Below are positions 16,866 through 26,005 of a stretch of 55,876 bases of DNA, in pieces. Each line of letters opens with the position of its first letter. Position 1 is the first letter of the stretch. Below the pieces are notes generated by a model, which did no database searches, was not told where the DNA came from, and saw only the letters and a list, made by a program, of their open reading frames with translations. The translations under genes were made by a program, and so were the position numbers. Source of the DNA: an uncultured Clostridia bacterium (GTDB lineage Bacteria > Bacillota > Clostridia > Oscillospirales > Ruminococcaceae). The DNA lies in contig CANQPX010000008.1 of assembly GCA_947625915.1 (NCBI GenBank), forward strand, positions 1 to 55,876, given 5' to 3'.

Positions 16866-17093
16866 TTACTGATTGTCCTCGATATACTTAACGATATCGC
16901 CTACAGTCTTGATACCCTCAACGGCTTCGTCGGGGATCTCAACATCGAATTCCTCTTCAAGGCTCATTACCAGATCCACAACGTCGAGGGAATCCGCTCC
17001 CAGATCGTCCTGAATGTTTGCGCCGGAAGTTACCTTTTCCTCGTCAACGTCCAGCTGTTCAACGATGATCTCTTTTACCTTATCAAATACCAT
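16866..17093 (-). CDS. acpP: Acyl carrier protein
   Basis: Carries growing acyl chains on 4'-phosphopantetheine. A 75-residue acidic protein; the attachment Ser is in [10 protein letters not shown], about residue 36. The ATG at 17093 has GGAGG ten bases upstream and begins the conserved [10 protein letters not shown]; a longer reading adds only ten residues. It lies behind accA at the end of the fatty acid cluster, separated by about 120 bases in which I see no clear terminator. Confidence 0.96.
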   Translation of the reverse strand: MVFDKVKEIIVEQLDVDEEKVTSGANIQDDLGADSLDVVDLVMSLEEEFDVEIPDEAVEGIKTVGDIVKYIEDNQ

Positions 17094-17211
17094 TTCAAAT
17101 TGCCTCCGTTCATATTTTAGCATTTAGTATTATTTATAAAGATCAAAAACACACCAAGGTTACGGAGGTTTTTGTCCTTATGCCTGACCTTATCGGAAGA
17201 TCATGGAAATT

Positions 17212-18027
17212 TTACACTTCCTCGAACTCACCGATTTTTCTAAATTTAGTATACCGTTCATTTAGCAAAACGTCAATATCTATTTTCATTTTTTTAGTTA
17301 GCGTTTTATACAAAAATTCTGCGATATTTTCGGCAGTTTGGCTAACATCGTTATGAGCACCGCCTAAAGGCTCCTCAATTATCTTTTCCGCAACGCCAAG
17401 TTCTACCATATCTTCCGCTGTAACTTTCATTATTGAGCAGGCTTCTTTCTCCTTTCCCGCGTCTTTCCAGAGGATAGAAGCAAATCCCCTCGGAGAGATC
17501 ACCGAGTAAATGGAATTTTCTAACACTGCCAGTTCATCGCATACTCCTAACGCAAGCGCGCCGCCGCTGCCGCCTTCCCCGAGGACAACGCTTATTATCG
17601 GCGTTCTGAGAGTCATAAATTCCATGATATTTCTTGCGATAGCTTCGCCCTGACCGCGCTTTTCGGCTTCAATGTCGCAGAACGCTCCCGGCGTATCTAT
17701 AAAGCATATCACGGGGCGGCGGAACTTCTCCGCTTGTTTTGCGAGCCGCAAAGCCTTGCGGTAGCCTTCCGGGTGAGGCATGGCGAAGTTGCATTCCTTG
17801 TTTTCGTTGATGTTCCTGCCTTTTACTTCTGCTATAACGGTAACGGGTATGCCGCTTATCGAACCTATACCGCCCATGATCGCGCCGTCATCACCAAAAA
17901 GCCTGTCGCCGTGCATTTCTATAAATTCATCAAAAATAAGCGGGATATAGTCTCTTACCGTAGGTCTGCCTTTCTGGCGGACTATCTCAAGGCGTTCATA
18001 GGGAGTGAATTTATTGAGTTTTTCCAT
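17212..18027 (-). CDS. accA: Acetyl-CoA carboxylase carboxyltransferase, alpha subunit
   Basis: With AccD transfers the carboxyl group from carboxybiotin to acetyl-CoA. The 271-residue crotonase-fold protein includes YIPLIFDEFIEMHGDRLFGDD, the GGIGSI and GGSGGALALGV oxyanion stretches, and PEGYRKALRLAKQAEKF. Its ATG shares one base with the accD stop (TAATG), showing tight coupling. Confidence 0.95.
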   Translation of the reverse strand: MEKLNKFTPYERLEIVRQKGRPTVRDYIPLIFDEFIEMHGDRLFGDDGAIMGGIGSISGIPVTVIAEVKGRNINENKECNFAMPHPEGYRKALRLAKQAEKFRRPVICFIDTPGAFCDIEAEKRGQGEAIARNIMEFMTLRTPIISVVLGEGGSGGALALGVCDELAVLENSIYSVISPRGFASILWKDAGKEKEACSIMKVTAEDMVELGVAEKIIEEPLGGAHNDVSQTAENIAEFLYKTLTKKMKIDIDVLLNERYTKFRKIGEFEEV

Positions 18028-18911
18028 TATATATTTACCCCCTTATGAAGTTTAAGTATATGCGCAATAGTCCTGCGCATGGATTTTCTTTCCACGATCA
18101 TGTCTGCGAAACCGTGTTCAAGCGCAAATTCCGCCGATTGGAAATCGTCCGGCAGCCGTTGTTTTATCGTTCCCTCGATAACACGCCTGCCCGCAAATCC
18201 TACAAGGACTTTCGGTTCTGCGATTATAATATCTCCCAAAGACGCAAAAGAAGCCGTTACGCCGCCTGTTGTGGGGTCTGTGAGAACGGTTATATAAAGC
18301 AGCCCCGCATCGCTGTGGCGTGCGACTGCGCCGCTTGTTTTAGCCATCTGCATAAGGGAAACTATGCCCTCCTGCATTCTTGCCCCGCCCGAAGCCGTGA
18401 ACATTATAACGGGAAGTTTATTCTCCGTTGCAAATTCAAAAGCGCGCGTTATCTTTTCGCCCACGACGCTTCCCATTGAAGCCATCATATATCTTGTGTC
18501 CATTACACCAATTACGCAGCGTTCGCCGCGGATAGTACATTCGCCTGTTATAACGGCGTCTTTAAGTCCCGTGCTTTCTCTGAGGGCTTGTTGTTTTGTA
18601 TCGTAATCGGGGAAATCAATGGGGTTTTTGCTCATCATTCCCGCATCGAACTCGTTAAAGCTGTTCTTATCTGCAATAAGCCGGATCCTTTCCTGTGCCG
18701 TAAGTCTGGAATGGTAATTGCATTTCGGGCAGACTTTCAGATTTTTTTCCAGCTCGTCCGTCATAATGACATTCAGGCACCTTGGACATTTAAAAAGCAT
18801 ATTGTCGGGAACTTTCACCGGCGGATCGCCGTTGTCCTTATCTTCCTTATTGTCATCGGCTGTGCCGTTGAAACGTGTTTTCACCACGTTGAACAGATCT
18901 TCGAGACCCAT
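18027..18911 (-). CDS. accD: Acetyl-CoA carboxylase carboxyltransferase, beta subunit
   Basis: Partner of AccA. At 294 residues it has the N-terminal C4 zinc finger (FKCPRCLNV, then VCPKCNYHSR) and the crotonase fold with FTASGGARMQEGIVSLMQMAKT and TTGGVTASFASLGD. I use the ATG at 18911, eight bases after AAGGAG; the GTG at 18920 abuts the ribosome site. Confidence 0.95.
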   Translation of the reverse strand: MGLEDLFNVVKTRFNGTADDNKEDKDNGDPPVKVPDNMLFKCPRCLNVIMTDELEKNLKVCPKCNYHSRLTAQERIRLIADKNSFNEFDAGMMSKNPIDFPDYDTKQQALRESTGLKDAVITGECTIRGERCVIGVMDTRYMMASMGSVVGEKITRAFEFATENKLPVIMFTASGGARMQEGIVSLMQMAKTSGAVARHSDAGLLYITVLTDPTTGGVTASFASLGDIIIAEPKVLVGFAGRRVIEGTIKQRLPDDFQSAEFALEHGFADMIVERKSMRRTIAHILKLHKGVNI

Positions 18912-18930
18912 TTTGCTCACTCCTTTTTTA

Positions 18931-19530
18931 TCATAAGATCAAAAATCTCAATAAACTTAATACTATCAATATAATAAATATCGCATTATATTTTTGGTCT
19001 ATTTTGCCGTATTTTTTCAAAAACACGAAAGCAACGATCCCAAAGACCGGCGCAAACAAGCAAAGCAGCACGAACCACCAATATTTTACGAAGAAATCGT
19101 TTATCAAGCTTTTAAAATCGGCAGGACTGCCGTTCTGCTGATTATTTCCGAAATATCCGCCTTGGTTATACTGACCGTATTGGTTATTACCCTGTTGATA
19201 ATAAGGCGGGGGGTTATTGTTATTCTGACCGTACTGCCCTGACTGATAATTCCCGCCGCTCTGATCGTTATAACTCTGATGAATAGTTTTTCCCCGGCTG
19301 TTTCGGACTTTAAAGTTTACAGGTTCGGGGCGGTCGGGGTAAATTTCCTCCATTTTTACATCGGGGATAATTTCGCGGATATGGTCTGTTTCCTGTTCGG
19401 GCTGTGGGTAATCGTCGGGGTCGTAATTATAGAGTGCGCTTATTTCGTTTTCGTCGGGGATCCTATATCCGCAGGAAGCGCACTCGCCGTTTTTTAATTT
19501 TCCCTGACACAAAGGGCAGCGTTCTGCCAC
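18931..19530 (-). CDS. Zinc-ribbon membrane protein of unknown function
   Basis: A 199-residue protein. The N-terminus holds a zinc ribbon (CPLCQGKLKNGECASC), the middle (residues about 85-135) is a low-complexity Gln/Asn/Gly/Tyr-rich linker, and the C-terminus has two membrane helices (WWFVLLCLFAPVFGIVAFVF and AIFIILIVLSLLRFLIL) separated by a Lys-rich turn. It sits between accC and accD in the fatty acid cluster, 19 bases before accD, so it is probably co-transcribed, but I know no lipid-synthesis role for such proteins. Zinc-ribbon/two-helix proteins are common and uncharacterised in clostridia. Confidence 0.75.
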   Translation of the reverse strand: MAERCPLCQGKLKNGECASCGYRIPDENEISALYNYDPDDYPQPEQETDHIREIIPDVKMEEIYPDRPEPVNFKVRNSRGKTIHQSYNDQSGGNYQSGQYGQNNNNPPPYYQQGNNQYGQYNQGGYFGNNQQNGSPADFKSLINDFFVKYWWFVLLCLFAPVFGIVAFVFLKKYGKIDQKYNAIFIILIVLSLLRFLIL

Positions 19531-19561
19531 GGTGATCCCTCACTTTCTTATAGTTTTAAGG

Positions 19562-20775
19562 GTTGAGAGTTGAGAGTTAAGATACTGACGGGGTTCTTTA
19601 GTTTGCTTTTCTTATCTTTTATTTTGTTTATAAACCTCTTTTGGAGTTTTCGGGGGACAGAACCTTCCGGGAATGGGAAACCCGAGCATGGGTGGGTGGG
19701 GCGGTCGGCGGGGTTCTTTAGTTTGCTTTTCTTGATTTTTTATTTTGTTTATAACCTTTTTTGCCATTTCTTGCGAGGGGCAGACAACCATAAGGGAAGG
19801 CGTGGGGTGGGTGGGGGACGGCGGCGGGGGTTCTTTAGTTTGCTGTTTTTATCTTTTTGTTTATCTTGTAACCCTTTTTGCCTATTCGTGCGAGGGGCAG
19901 ACAACCATAAGGGACGGGGAAACCCGAGCGCGGGGGCTTTTAAGAACGCTGTTCTTATCCTTTATTTTGTTTAAATCTCTTAGTTTTATGTTTCGGGGGA
20001 CAGAACCTTCCGGGAAGGGCGAACCCGAGAAATTAACAGGGACGCTCGCACGGGTTCTCCCTTCCCCTGCGGTTCTGTCCCCCGAGCCCCCTACTCCCTA
20101 ACCCTATCCCTCTCCACGCTCGCTATGTTCGGAGTTGAAAAAAATAGAAGAAAAAACTTAGCGTTCTTGAACATAGAAAGCGTTGGCTACGGGTTCTTTG
20201 GTTTTGCTTATCTTAGTACGAGCGTTCTACTGTTAGATGAAAATTAAAGAAGAATAAGCGTTCTAAACAATAGTTTTTCTTTTTGCGGAGTCCTTTCCCG
20301 TTTAGAACTCTATAATTGTTGAATATCAAACTAACAGTAGAACTCTCTTACTAAGATAAACAAAACTAAGGGTTCCTGTTGATATCACAAACCGTGTCAT
20401 AGAGTACAAAGATAATTCTTCTATAATATCAACCTTTTCGGTAGCGAGCGTGGAAGGGGAAAGGTTGAAGGAAAGTGGGGATGCACGAAAACTGACGCAA
20501 GCGTCAGCTGGAGAAAAACTAAGGGAAGGGGAAAACCGTGCGAGCGCCCATAGGGGCGGTCGGGTTTCCCCTTCCCTTATGGTTGTCTGCCCCTCGCAAG
20601 GTTGGCAAAATGAAATTTTTACTATGCTTTTAATAGAAAAGAAAACTCCGTCATTGTTACATTTGCCCATAAAATAAAACTAAGAAATTTAAACAAAACA
20701 AAATCTAAGAACAGAACGCTTAAAAACCCCCCGCCGGCAACTCCACTCTCCACTCTCCACTCTCCACTCTCAAAA
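19562..20775. repeat. Family-2 palindromic repeat element, copy i
   Basis: About 1.2 kb without a plausible gene between the zinc-ribbon gene and accC. Left and right halves are inverted versions of one another around about 20270. Each half carries a long hairpin, e.g. GGGGGACAGAACC...GGTTCTGTCCCCC (from about 20001 to 20083) on the left and CTAAGGGAAGGGG...CCCCTTCCCTTA on the right. Shared landmarks are CCCTATCCCTCTCCACGCTC, GATGAAAATTAAAGAAGAA and CTTATCTTAGTACGAGCG. The left end is repeated in tandem (19590-19940). The GAGAGTTGAGAGTTAAG short repeat borders it on the left and a CCACTCTCCACTCT tract on the right. Confidence 0.8.
19590..19940 (+). repeat. Tandem copies of the family-2 left end
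   Basis: The end sequence GGGTTCTTTAGTTTGCTTTT begins at about 19591, 19711 and 19828, with a diverged fourth copy near 19934, giving periods of 120, 117 and about 106 bases. Each unit runs from this T-rich end through a G-rich half-hairpin to AAACCCGAG or a diverged form. Confidence 0.8.
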
Positions 20776-20797
20776 CTATCAAGCAAGCTCCGCTTGC

Positions 20798-22141
20798 TCA
20801 CTTCTGAACCTTCCTGTTAAGATACCCTATGTCATATTTCCCCGATTCAAAAACCGGATCGCGTATAAGCGATAATTGAAAATCTATGTTGGTGTCTACA
20901 CCTTCAACAATAAATTCCGCAAGCGCCCACTTCATCTTTGCAATAGCTTCTTCACGGGTCGGAGCGTAAACTATCAGCTTTGCTATCATGCTGTCATAAT
21001 AAGGCGTAATGGTGTAACCCTGATATGCGGAACTGTCAATGCGTATCCCCGGTCCGCCCGGAATGTGCAGAGCATTTATCCTGCCCGGACTGGGACGGAA
21101 ATTAAGATCGGGATTTTCCGCATTTATGCGACATTCTATTGAATGTCCGCGGAGCTTTATATCTTCCTGCGAATAGGGGAGCTGCTTTCCTGCCGCGATC
21201 TTTATCTGCGCTTTCACAAGGTCAACTCCCGTTACAAATTCGGTAATGGGGTGTTCCACCTGAATACGGGTGTTCATTTCCATAAAGTAAAAATTCTGCT
21301 TGTCGTCAACAAGGAACTCGATCGTTCCCGCATTGTAGTAGCCGCAGACTTTTGCCGCCGCAACAGCCGCTTTGCCCATTTTATCACGGAGCATGGGAGT
21401 CATTATGGTGGACGGACTTTCTTCAAGAACTTTCTGGTTGCGCCGCTGCATGGAGCAGTCGCGCTCGCCGAGATGTATTACATTTCCGTGAGTGTCCGCA
21501 AGTATCTGGAACTCTATATGTTTAGGGTCGATAATAAACTTCTCAATGTATATGCTGTCGTCGCCGAAAAAATTCAATGCTTCCTGTTTTGCGGCAGTGA
21601 TCTGCGCTTCGAGGTCGTCGGGAGAATCAACAAGGCGTATGCCTCGTCCTCCGCCGCCTGCGGAAGCTTTCACCATAACGGGATAGCCTATTTCCGCAGC
21701 GATAGCGTGGGCTTCGTCCATTGACTTTATCTCGCCGTCACTTCCCGGGATAACGGGAACGCCCGCTTTTTTCATAGCAGCTTTTGCAGCAGCTTTATCG
21801 CCCAACATTTCGATGGATTCGGGAGACGGACCTATGAACGTGATCCCGCACTTTCTGCAATTGCGGGCAAAGGACGCATTTTCCGACAAAAAACCAAAGC
21901 CCGGGTGAACGGCATCTGCGCCTGTTATTTCGCAAGCTGCGATGATAGCTTGTTCGTTAAGGTAGCTGTCCTTTGTTGCAGGACCGCCTATGCATACGGA
22001 TTCGTCGGCTATCTGTGCATGGAGAGCCGTTCTGTCGGCGGTAGAAAACACCGCTACTGTTTTCAGACCAAGTTCGCGGCACGCTCTGATAACTCTTACG
22101 GCGATCTCGCCGCGATTTGCAATAAGAACTTTTTTAAACAT
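20798..22141 (-). CDS. accC: Biotin carboxylase subunit of acetyl-CoA carboxylase
   Basis: Carboxylates biotin on AccB with ATP and bicarbonate. Normal length of 447 residues. ATP-grasp signatures: KVLIANRGEIAVRVIRACRELG, the glycine-rich loop KASAGGGGRGIR, EKFIIDPKHIEFQILAD, the catalytic region FYFMEMNTRIQVEHPITE, and RINAENP. Its natural neighbours fabZ-accB upstream and accD-accA downstream are each separated from it by a family-2 repeat, so it may need its own promoter; I did not find a clear one in the repeat. Confidence 0.96.
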   Translation of the reverse strand: MFKKVLIANRGEIAVRVIRACRELGLKTVAVFSTADRTALHAQIADESVCIGGPATKDSYLNEQAIIAACEITGADAVHPGFGFLSENASFARNCRKCGITFIGPSPESIEMLGDKAAAKAAMKKAGVPVIPGSDGEIKSMDEAHAIAAEIGYPVMVKASAGGGGRGIRLVDSPDDLEAQITAAKQEALNFFGDDSIYIEKFIIDPKHIEFQILADTHGNVIHLGERDCSMQRRNQKVLEESPSTIMTPMLRDKMGKAAVAAAKVCGYYNAGTIEFLVDDKQNFYFMEMNTRIQVEHPITEFVTGVDLVKAQIKIAAGKQLPYSQEDIKLRGHSIECRINAENPDLNFRPSPGRINALHIPGGPGIRIDSSAYQGYTITPYYDSMIAKLIVYAPTREEAIAKMKWALAEFIVEGVDTNIDFQLSLIRDPVFESGKYDIGYLNRKVQK

Positions 22142-22204
22142 AATAATTCACCTTAATTATAGAATTGCAGGCAAGGGCAGGGTGGGGCAGGCTGAGCCTG
22201 CCGA

Positions 22205-23030
22205 CAGTGTGGAGTGTTGAGAGTTGAGAGTTAAGATACTGACGGGGTTTTTTATTTTGCTTTTCTTATATTTTCGTTTATCTTATAACCCTTTTTGCCT
22301 GATCTTTCGGGGGGATGACACTTCAGGAAAGGGCGAACCCGAACGCGCCCAAAGGCGCTCGCCGGGTTCTCCCTTTCCCTGCGTTTCTCCCCCCGAGCCC
22401 CTCTTTTCCTAACCCTATCCCTCTCCACGCTCGCTATGCTAAAGTTGATATTATAGAAGAAAAAACTTAGCGTTCTTGAACATGGAAAGCGTTGGCTACG
22501 GGTTCTTTAGTTTAGCTTATCTTAGTACGAGCGCACTACTATTAGATGAAAATTAAAGAAGAATAAGCGTTCTAATCGGGAGAGGACTCCGCAAAAAGAA
22601 ATTTTATTGTTTAGAACTCTATAATTGTTGAATATTAAACTAACAGTAGAACTCTCTTACCAAGATAAACAAAACTAACGGTTCCTGTTGACTTCACAAA
22701 TTTCGTTATAGAAATCTAAAAAATTTTTTCTATAATATCAACCTTTTTGGGAGCAAGCGTGGAGAGGGATAGGGTTGGGGAGTGGGGGGCTCGGGGGGCA
22801 GAACCGCAGGGGAAGGGAGAACCCGTGCGAGCGTCCCTGTTAATTTCTCGGGTTCGCCCTTCCCGGAAGGTTCTGCCCCCCGAAACATAAAACTAAGAAA
22901 TTTTTACTATTGCTTTTTAAGAAAAGCAAACTTCGCCCATTTTACATTTGCCCCGAAAACTCAAAAAAAGGTTATAAACAAAATAAAAAGATAAGAAAAG
23001 CAACCTTTTGCCAAGCTTTTCATAGAAAAG
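22205..23030. repeat. Family-2 palindromic repeat element, copy ii
   Basis: An 800-base gene-free stretch between fabZ and accC. Left arm from about 22240 (T-rich end, hairpin GGGGGGATGAC.../...TCTCCCCCC), centre near 22610, right arm as inverted homologue ending with CTTTTCATAGAAAAG at 23018-23032. Both arms contain CCTAACCCTATCCCTCTCC or its complement and a TTGATATTATAGAA segment. The right-arm hairpin pairs GGGGGGCAGAACC with GGTTCTGCCCCCC (about 22794-22880). The centre has no TA locus. Confidence 0.8.
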
Positions 23031-23042
23031 CGCCCCAACTCT

Positions 23043-23471
23043 TTATTTTATGGCAAAGGATATCTCCGCTGAAACAGCTTTTTCCCCGTTTACAGTGGCA
23101 ACAGCCTTTCCGATACCAACAGGACCTTTTACTTTTATTATCTCAACTTCTATGCGTAAAGTATCCCCCGGAACTACCTGACGGCGGAACTTCGCTTCTT
23201 TTACTCCGCCGAAAAATCCTATTTTCCCTTTGTTCTCGGGGAGCGCAAGCATCGCCACCGCTCCCGCCTGAGCGCACATTTCCAGCATAAGCACGCCCGG
23301 AACTACAGGATAGTCGGGGAAATGCCCCTTGAACCAGAATTCGTCCGGAGACATATACTTCGTGGCAACAACTCGCTTGCCGACTTCCATTTCCTCAATG
23401 GAATCTATCAGCAGGAACGGATCGCGGTGAGGGATCACTTCCATTATCTGCTCTTTGTTCATAACAGCCAT
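23043..23471 (-). CDS. fabZ: 3-hydroxyacyl-ACP dehydratase
   Basis: Dehydrates beta-hydroxyacyl-ACP in chain elongation. Hot-dog fold, 142 residues. Catalytic His15 in IPHRDPFLLIDS, and the Glu of VLMLEMCAQAGAV completes the site; FKGHFPDYPVVPGV is the family signature. Sits 15 bases behind accB. Its stop is only 10-20 bases from the end of family-2 copy ii. Confidence 0.95.
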   Translation of the reverse strand: MAVMNKEQIMEVIPHRDPFLLIDSIEEMEVGKRVVATKYMSPDEFWFKGHFPDYPVVPGVLMLEMCAQAGAVAMLALPENKGKIGFFGGVKEAKFRRQVVPGDTLRIEVEIIKVKGPVGIGKAVATVNGEKAVSAEISFAIK

Positions 23472-23486
23472 GAACGCTCCACTCCT

Positions 23487-23954
23487 TTACCTGATTATCA
23501 TTATCGGCTGGTCATATTCAACACTGTCGCCGTTCTGCACGAAAATTTCCGCGACTGTCCCGTCATAATCGCTCTGGATCTCGTTCATAAGCTTCATGGA
23601 CTCGATTATCATTAAAACATCGCCTTTTCTGACCTGCTGCCCAACTGTCACAAACGGCGGCTTATCGGGTGCTGACGCCGCATAGAACGTTCCCACAATG
23701 GGTGCTTTTACAACATTCCCCGACGGAACAGCTTTCGCCGCAGGTTTTGCGGAAACTTCCGCAGCTGCGGGGATCTCAGCCGCCTGCATCGGCGGCATTC
23801 CCATAGGCGGTGGGGGAGGAGGGCAAGTCTTTCCCTTGATCGTTATCATATCCTCGCCGCAGGCAAGGGATATTTCTTCAAGATCTTTTTCCTTTACCAT
23901 ATCCGCAAGCTTAGAAATGGCGTCAAAATCTATGCCGAAAATTTTACTGCTCAT
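23487..23954 (-). CDS. accB: Biotin carboxyl carrier protein of acetyl-CoA carboxylase
   Basis: 155 residues; carries the biotin that shuttles CO2 between AccC and AccAD. The C-terminal biotinyl domain has the target Lys in IESMKLMNEI (ESMK in place of the usual EAMK), and a Pro/Ala-rich mobile linker (CPPPPPPMGMPPM, then AAEIPAAAEVSAKPAAK) joins it to the N-terminal helix. GGAGGG precedes the ATG. Confidence 0.95.
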   Translation of the reverse strand: MSSKIFGIDFDAISKLADMVKEKDLEEISLACGEDMITIKGKTCPPPPPPMGMPPMQAAEIPAAAEVSAKPAAKAVPSGNVVKAPIVGTFYAASAPDKPPFVTVGQQVRKGDVLMIIESMKLMNEIQSDYDGTVAEIFVQNGDSVEYDQPIMIIR

Positions 23955-23972
23955 AATAATTCCCTCCGAAGA

Positions 23973-25211
23973 TCAGTCTTTGTATTTTACAATGCAAAGC
24001 GTAGCATTGTGTCCGCCGAAACCAAGGCTGTTGGAAAGCGCTGCGTTGACGGTCATTTCCCGTCCGCCTTCGGTGCAGTAGTCAAGGTCGCACTCCGGGT
24101 CGGGAACTTTATATCCTCTTGTGACATGAACATAATCGTTCTTGACGGAAAGTGCGGTAACTATAGCTTCAACTGCTCCCGCTGCGCCGAGAAGATGTCC
24201 GGTCATAGACTTTGTTGAATTTATGGCAACTTTATGTGCTTTTTCTTCGCCCAAAGCTTTCTTTATGGCTTTTGTCTCGTACTTGTCGTTAAGTCCCGTG
24301 GACGTTCCGTGGGCGTTGATGTAGTCTATATCTTCCGCTTTAAGACCCGCTTCGGTGTAAGCGTTTATCATTCCGCGGGCAGCCGCGTCGCCTTCGGGAG
24401 AGGGGCTCGTCATATGGTAAGCGTCGCCTGTTGCGCCGTAACCTGCAATTTCTGCGTAAATTTTTGCGCCCCGTGCTTTTGCGTGTTCAAGTTCTTCAAG
24501 GATCAGCGCGCCGCAGCCTTCGCCCAGAACGAAACCGTTCCTTTCCGCGTCAAATGGTATCGAACATCTTTCAAGATCGTCCGAACGGGTAAGTGCTTTC
24601 ATATTGTTAAATCCCGCAAGTGCGAATTTTCCAACGCAGGATTCCGCGCCGCCCGCAATGCAGACATCAAGGTAGCCGTCTTTTATCTTGCGGAAAGCTT
24701 CTCCGATGGCGTGAGCCGCCGAGGAGCAAGCCGTTGTTGTACAGAAATTGTCGCCTTTGAAACCTGTGCGCATGGCGATAGTTCCCGCAGCCATATTGCC
24801 TATCATCATGGGAACGTAAAATACCGAAATGCGGTCCGCGCCTTTTTCAAGGAACTTTTCATGCTCCTGCAAAGTGAGGTTAAGTCCACCTATGCCGACG
24901 CCGAAAATAACTCCCGCGCGGAACGGGTCAAGATCTTTGAAGTCTGTTCCGCAGTCAGCGACAGCGTCCAAGGCTGCCGTTACGGAAAACTGTGTAAATC
25001 TGTCCATTCTTCTTGCTTCTTTTTTGTCGATATATTTTTCGGGAGAAAAGTCGTTTACTCTTGCGGCGATCTTTACATCAAAATCATTACCTGTTATATC
25101 ATTTACATAGCAAAATCCGTGTTTTCCCGCTTTCAGGCTGTTCCAGAACTCGTCAACGGTATTTCCCACCGGGGAAACAACGCCCATTCCGGTAATTACA
25201 ACTCTTTTCAT
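23973..25211 (-). CDS. fabF: 3-oxoacyl-ACP synthase II
   Basis: Condenses malonyl-ACP with acyl-ACP. 412 residues with the Cys-His-His triad: C162 in TTTACSSAAHAIG, H301 in NAHGTSTGLND and H339 in KSMTGHLLGAAG. Nineteen bases separate it from accB and 38 from fabG; part of the fab operon. Confidence 0.97.
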   Translation of the reverse strand: MKRVVITGMGVVSPVGNTVDEFWNSLKAGKHGFCYVNDITGNDFDVKIAARVNDFSPEKYIDKKEARRMDRFTQFSVTAALDAVADCGTDFKDLDPFRAGVIFGVGIGGLNLTLQEHEKFLEKGADRISVFYVPMMIGNMAAGTIAMRTGFKGDNFCTTTACSSAAHAIGEAFRKIKDGYLDVCIAGGAESCVGKFALAGFNNMKALTRSDDLERCSIPFDAERNGFVLGEGCGALILEELEHAKARGAKIYAEIAGYGATGDAYHMTSPSPEGDAAARGMINAYTEAGLKAEDIDYINAHGTSTGLNDKYETKAIKKALGEEKAHKVAINSTKSMTGHLLGAAGAVEAIVTALSVKNDYVHVTRGYKVPDPECDLDYCTEGGREMTVNAALSNSLGFGGHNATLCIVKYKD

Positions 25212-25249
25212 ATAAAACTTGTCCTTTCGATAAAACTTATTAATGTATT

Positions 25250-25987
25250 TTACATCGACAGACCGCCTGAGATCTCTATGGTCTGTCCCGTAACGTAGGA
25301 AGCGTCCTCCGAGCAGAGGAAGGAAACAACTCCCGCTATCTCGTCCACCGTGCCGTAACGTTTCATGGCGATAGCTTCGAGCATTTTAGCTTTCTGCTCA
25401 TCGGTGAGCTTGTCGGTCATAGGCGTTTGGATAAATCCCGGGGCAACGGCGTTGACGTTGATGTTACGGGAGCCAAGTTCTTTTGCAGCAGTCTTTGTCA
25501 TACCGATCACCGCAGCTTTTGACGCGGAATAGTTTATCTGTCCGGGGTTCCCGTACAGACCCGCCACAGAAGCAAGATTAACTATCTTTCCGTGTTTCTG
25601 GCGTATCATGACGTTTCCCGCAAGCTTCATCATATTGAAAACGCTTTTCTGGTTAACGGCAATTACCATATCGTACTGTTCCTCGGGCATTCTTGCCATA
25701 AGACCGTCACGAGTTATACCCGCGTTGTTAATGAGGATATCGATAGTTCCGAAGCGTTCTTTTACCGCTTTTACCATAGTTTCGCACTGATCGTATTTTG
25801 AAACGTCCGCGCAGAAGATCTCCGCTTCAACGCCCAACGCGCGGATATCGTCCGCAATAGTGTTATTCTCAAACATACTCTCGTTAAGATCGTTAAGGGC
25901 GATATTGCAGCCGTCCTTTGCGAGACGGAGAGCGATCGCCGCGCCTATACCTCTTGAAGAACCTGTTATAACAGCCGTTTTTGCCAT
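25250..25987 (-). CDS. fabG: 3-oxoacyl-ACP reductase
   Basis: NADPH-dependent ketoreductase of fatty acid elongation. 245 residues, classical SDR: GSSRGIGAAIAL cofactor loop, NNAGITRDGLMARM, and the catalytic S140, Y153 and K157 (NLAS...YSASK). Eighteen bases behind fabH. Confidence 0.96.
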   Translation of the reverse strand: MAKTAVITGSSRGIGAAIALRLAKDGCNIALNDLNESMFENNTIADDIRALGVEAEIFCADVSKYDQCETMVKAVKERFGTIDILINNAGITRDGLMARMPEEQYDMVIAVNQKSVFNMMKLAGNVMIRQKHGKIVNLASVAGLYGNPGQINYSASKAAVIGMTKTAAKELGSRNINVNAVAPGFIQTPMTDKLTDEQKAKMLEAIAMKRYGTVDEIAGVVSFLCSEDASYVTGQTIEISGGLSM

Positions 25988-26005
25988 AGAAAATTTTCCT
26001 TTCGT

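Noticed and set aside
16800-17211. FapR-type operators near acpP or fabH
   Set aside because: ATACTAAATGCTA-like sequence near 17120 is not a convincing palindrome; not reported as a site.
19570-20101. Two overlapping 118-134 codon frames in repeat copy i
   Set aside because: They arise from tandem repeat-end units whose period preserves a frame by chance; no ribosome site or domain.
19590-20700. Repeats considered as a CRISPR array
   Set aside because: Period of about 120 bases with diverged units, no short constant repeat with unique spacers, and no cas genes.
24234-25298. 354-codon plus-strand frame opposite fabF
   Set aside because: Antisense to fabF, whose triad is intact; Cys/Phe/Arg-rich shadow.
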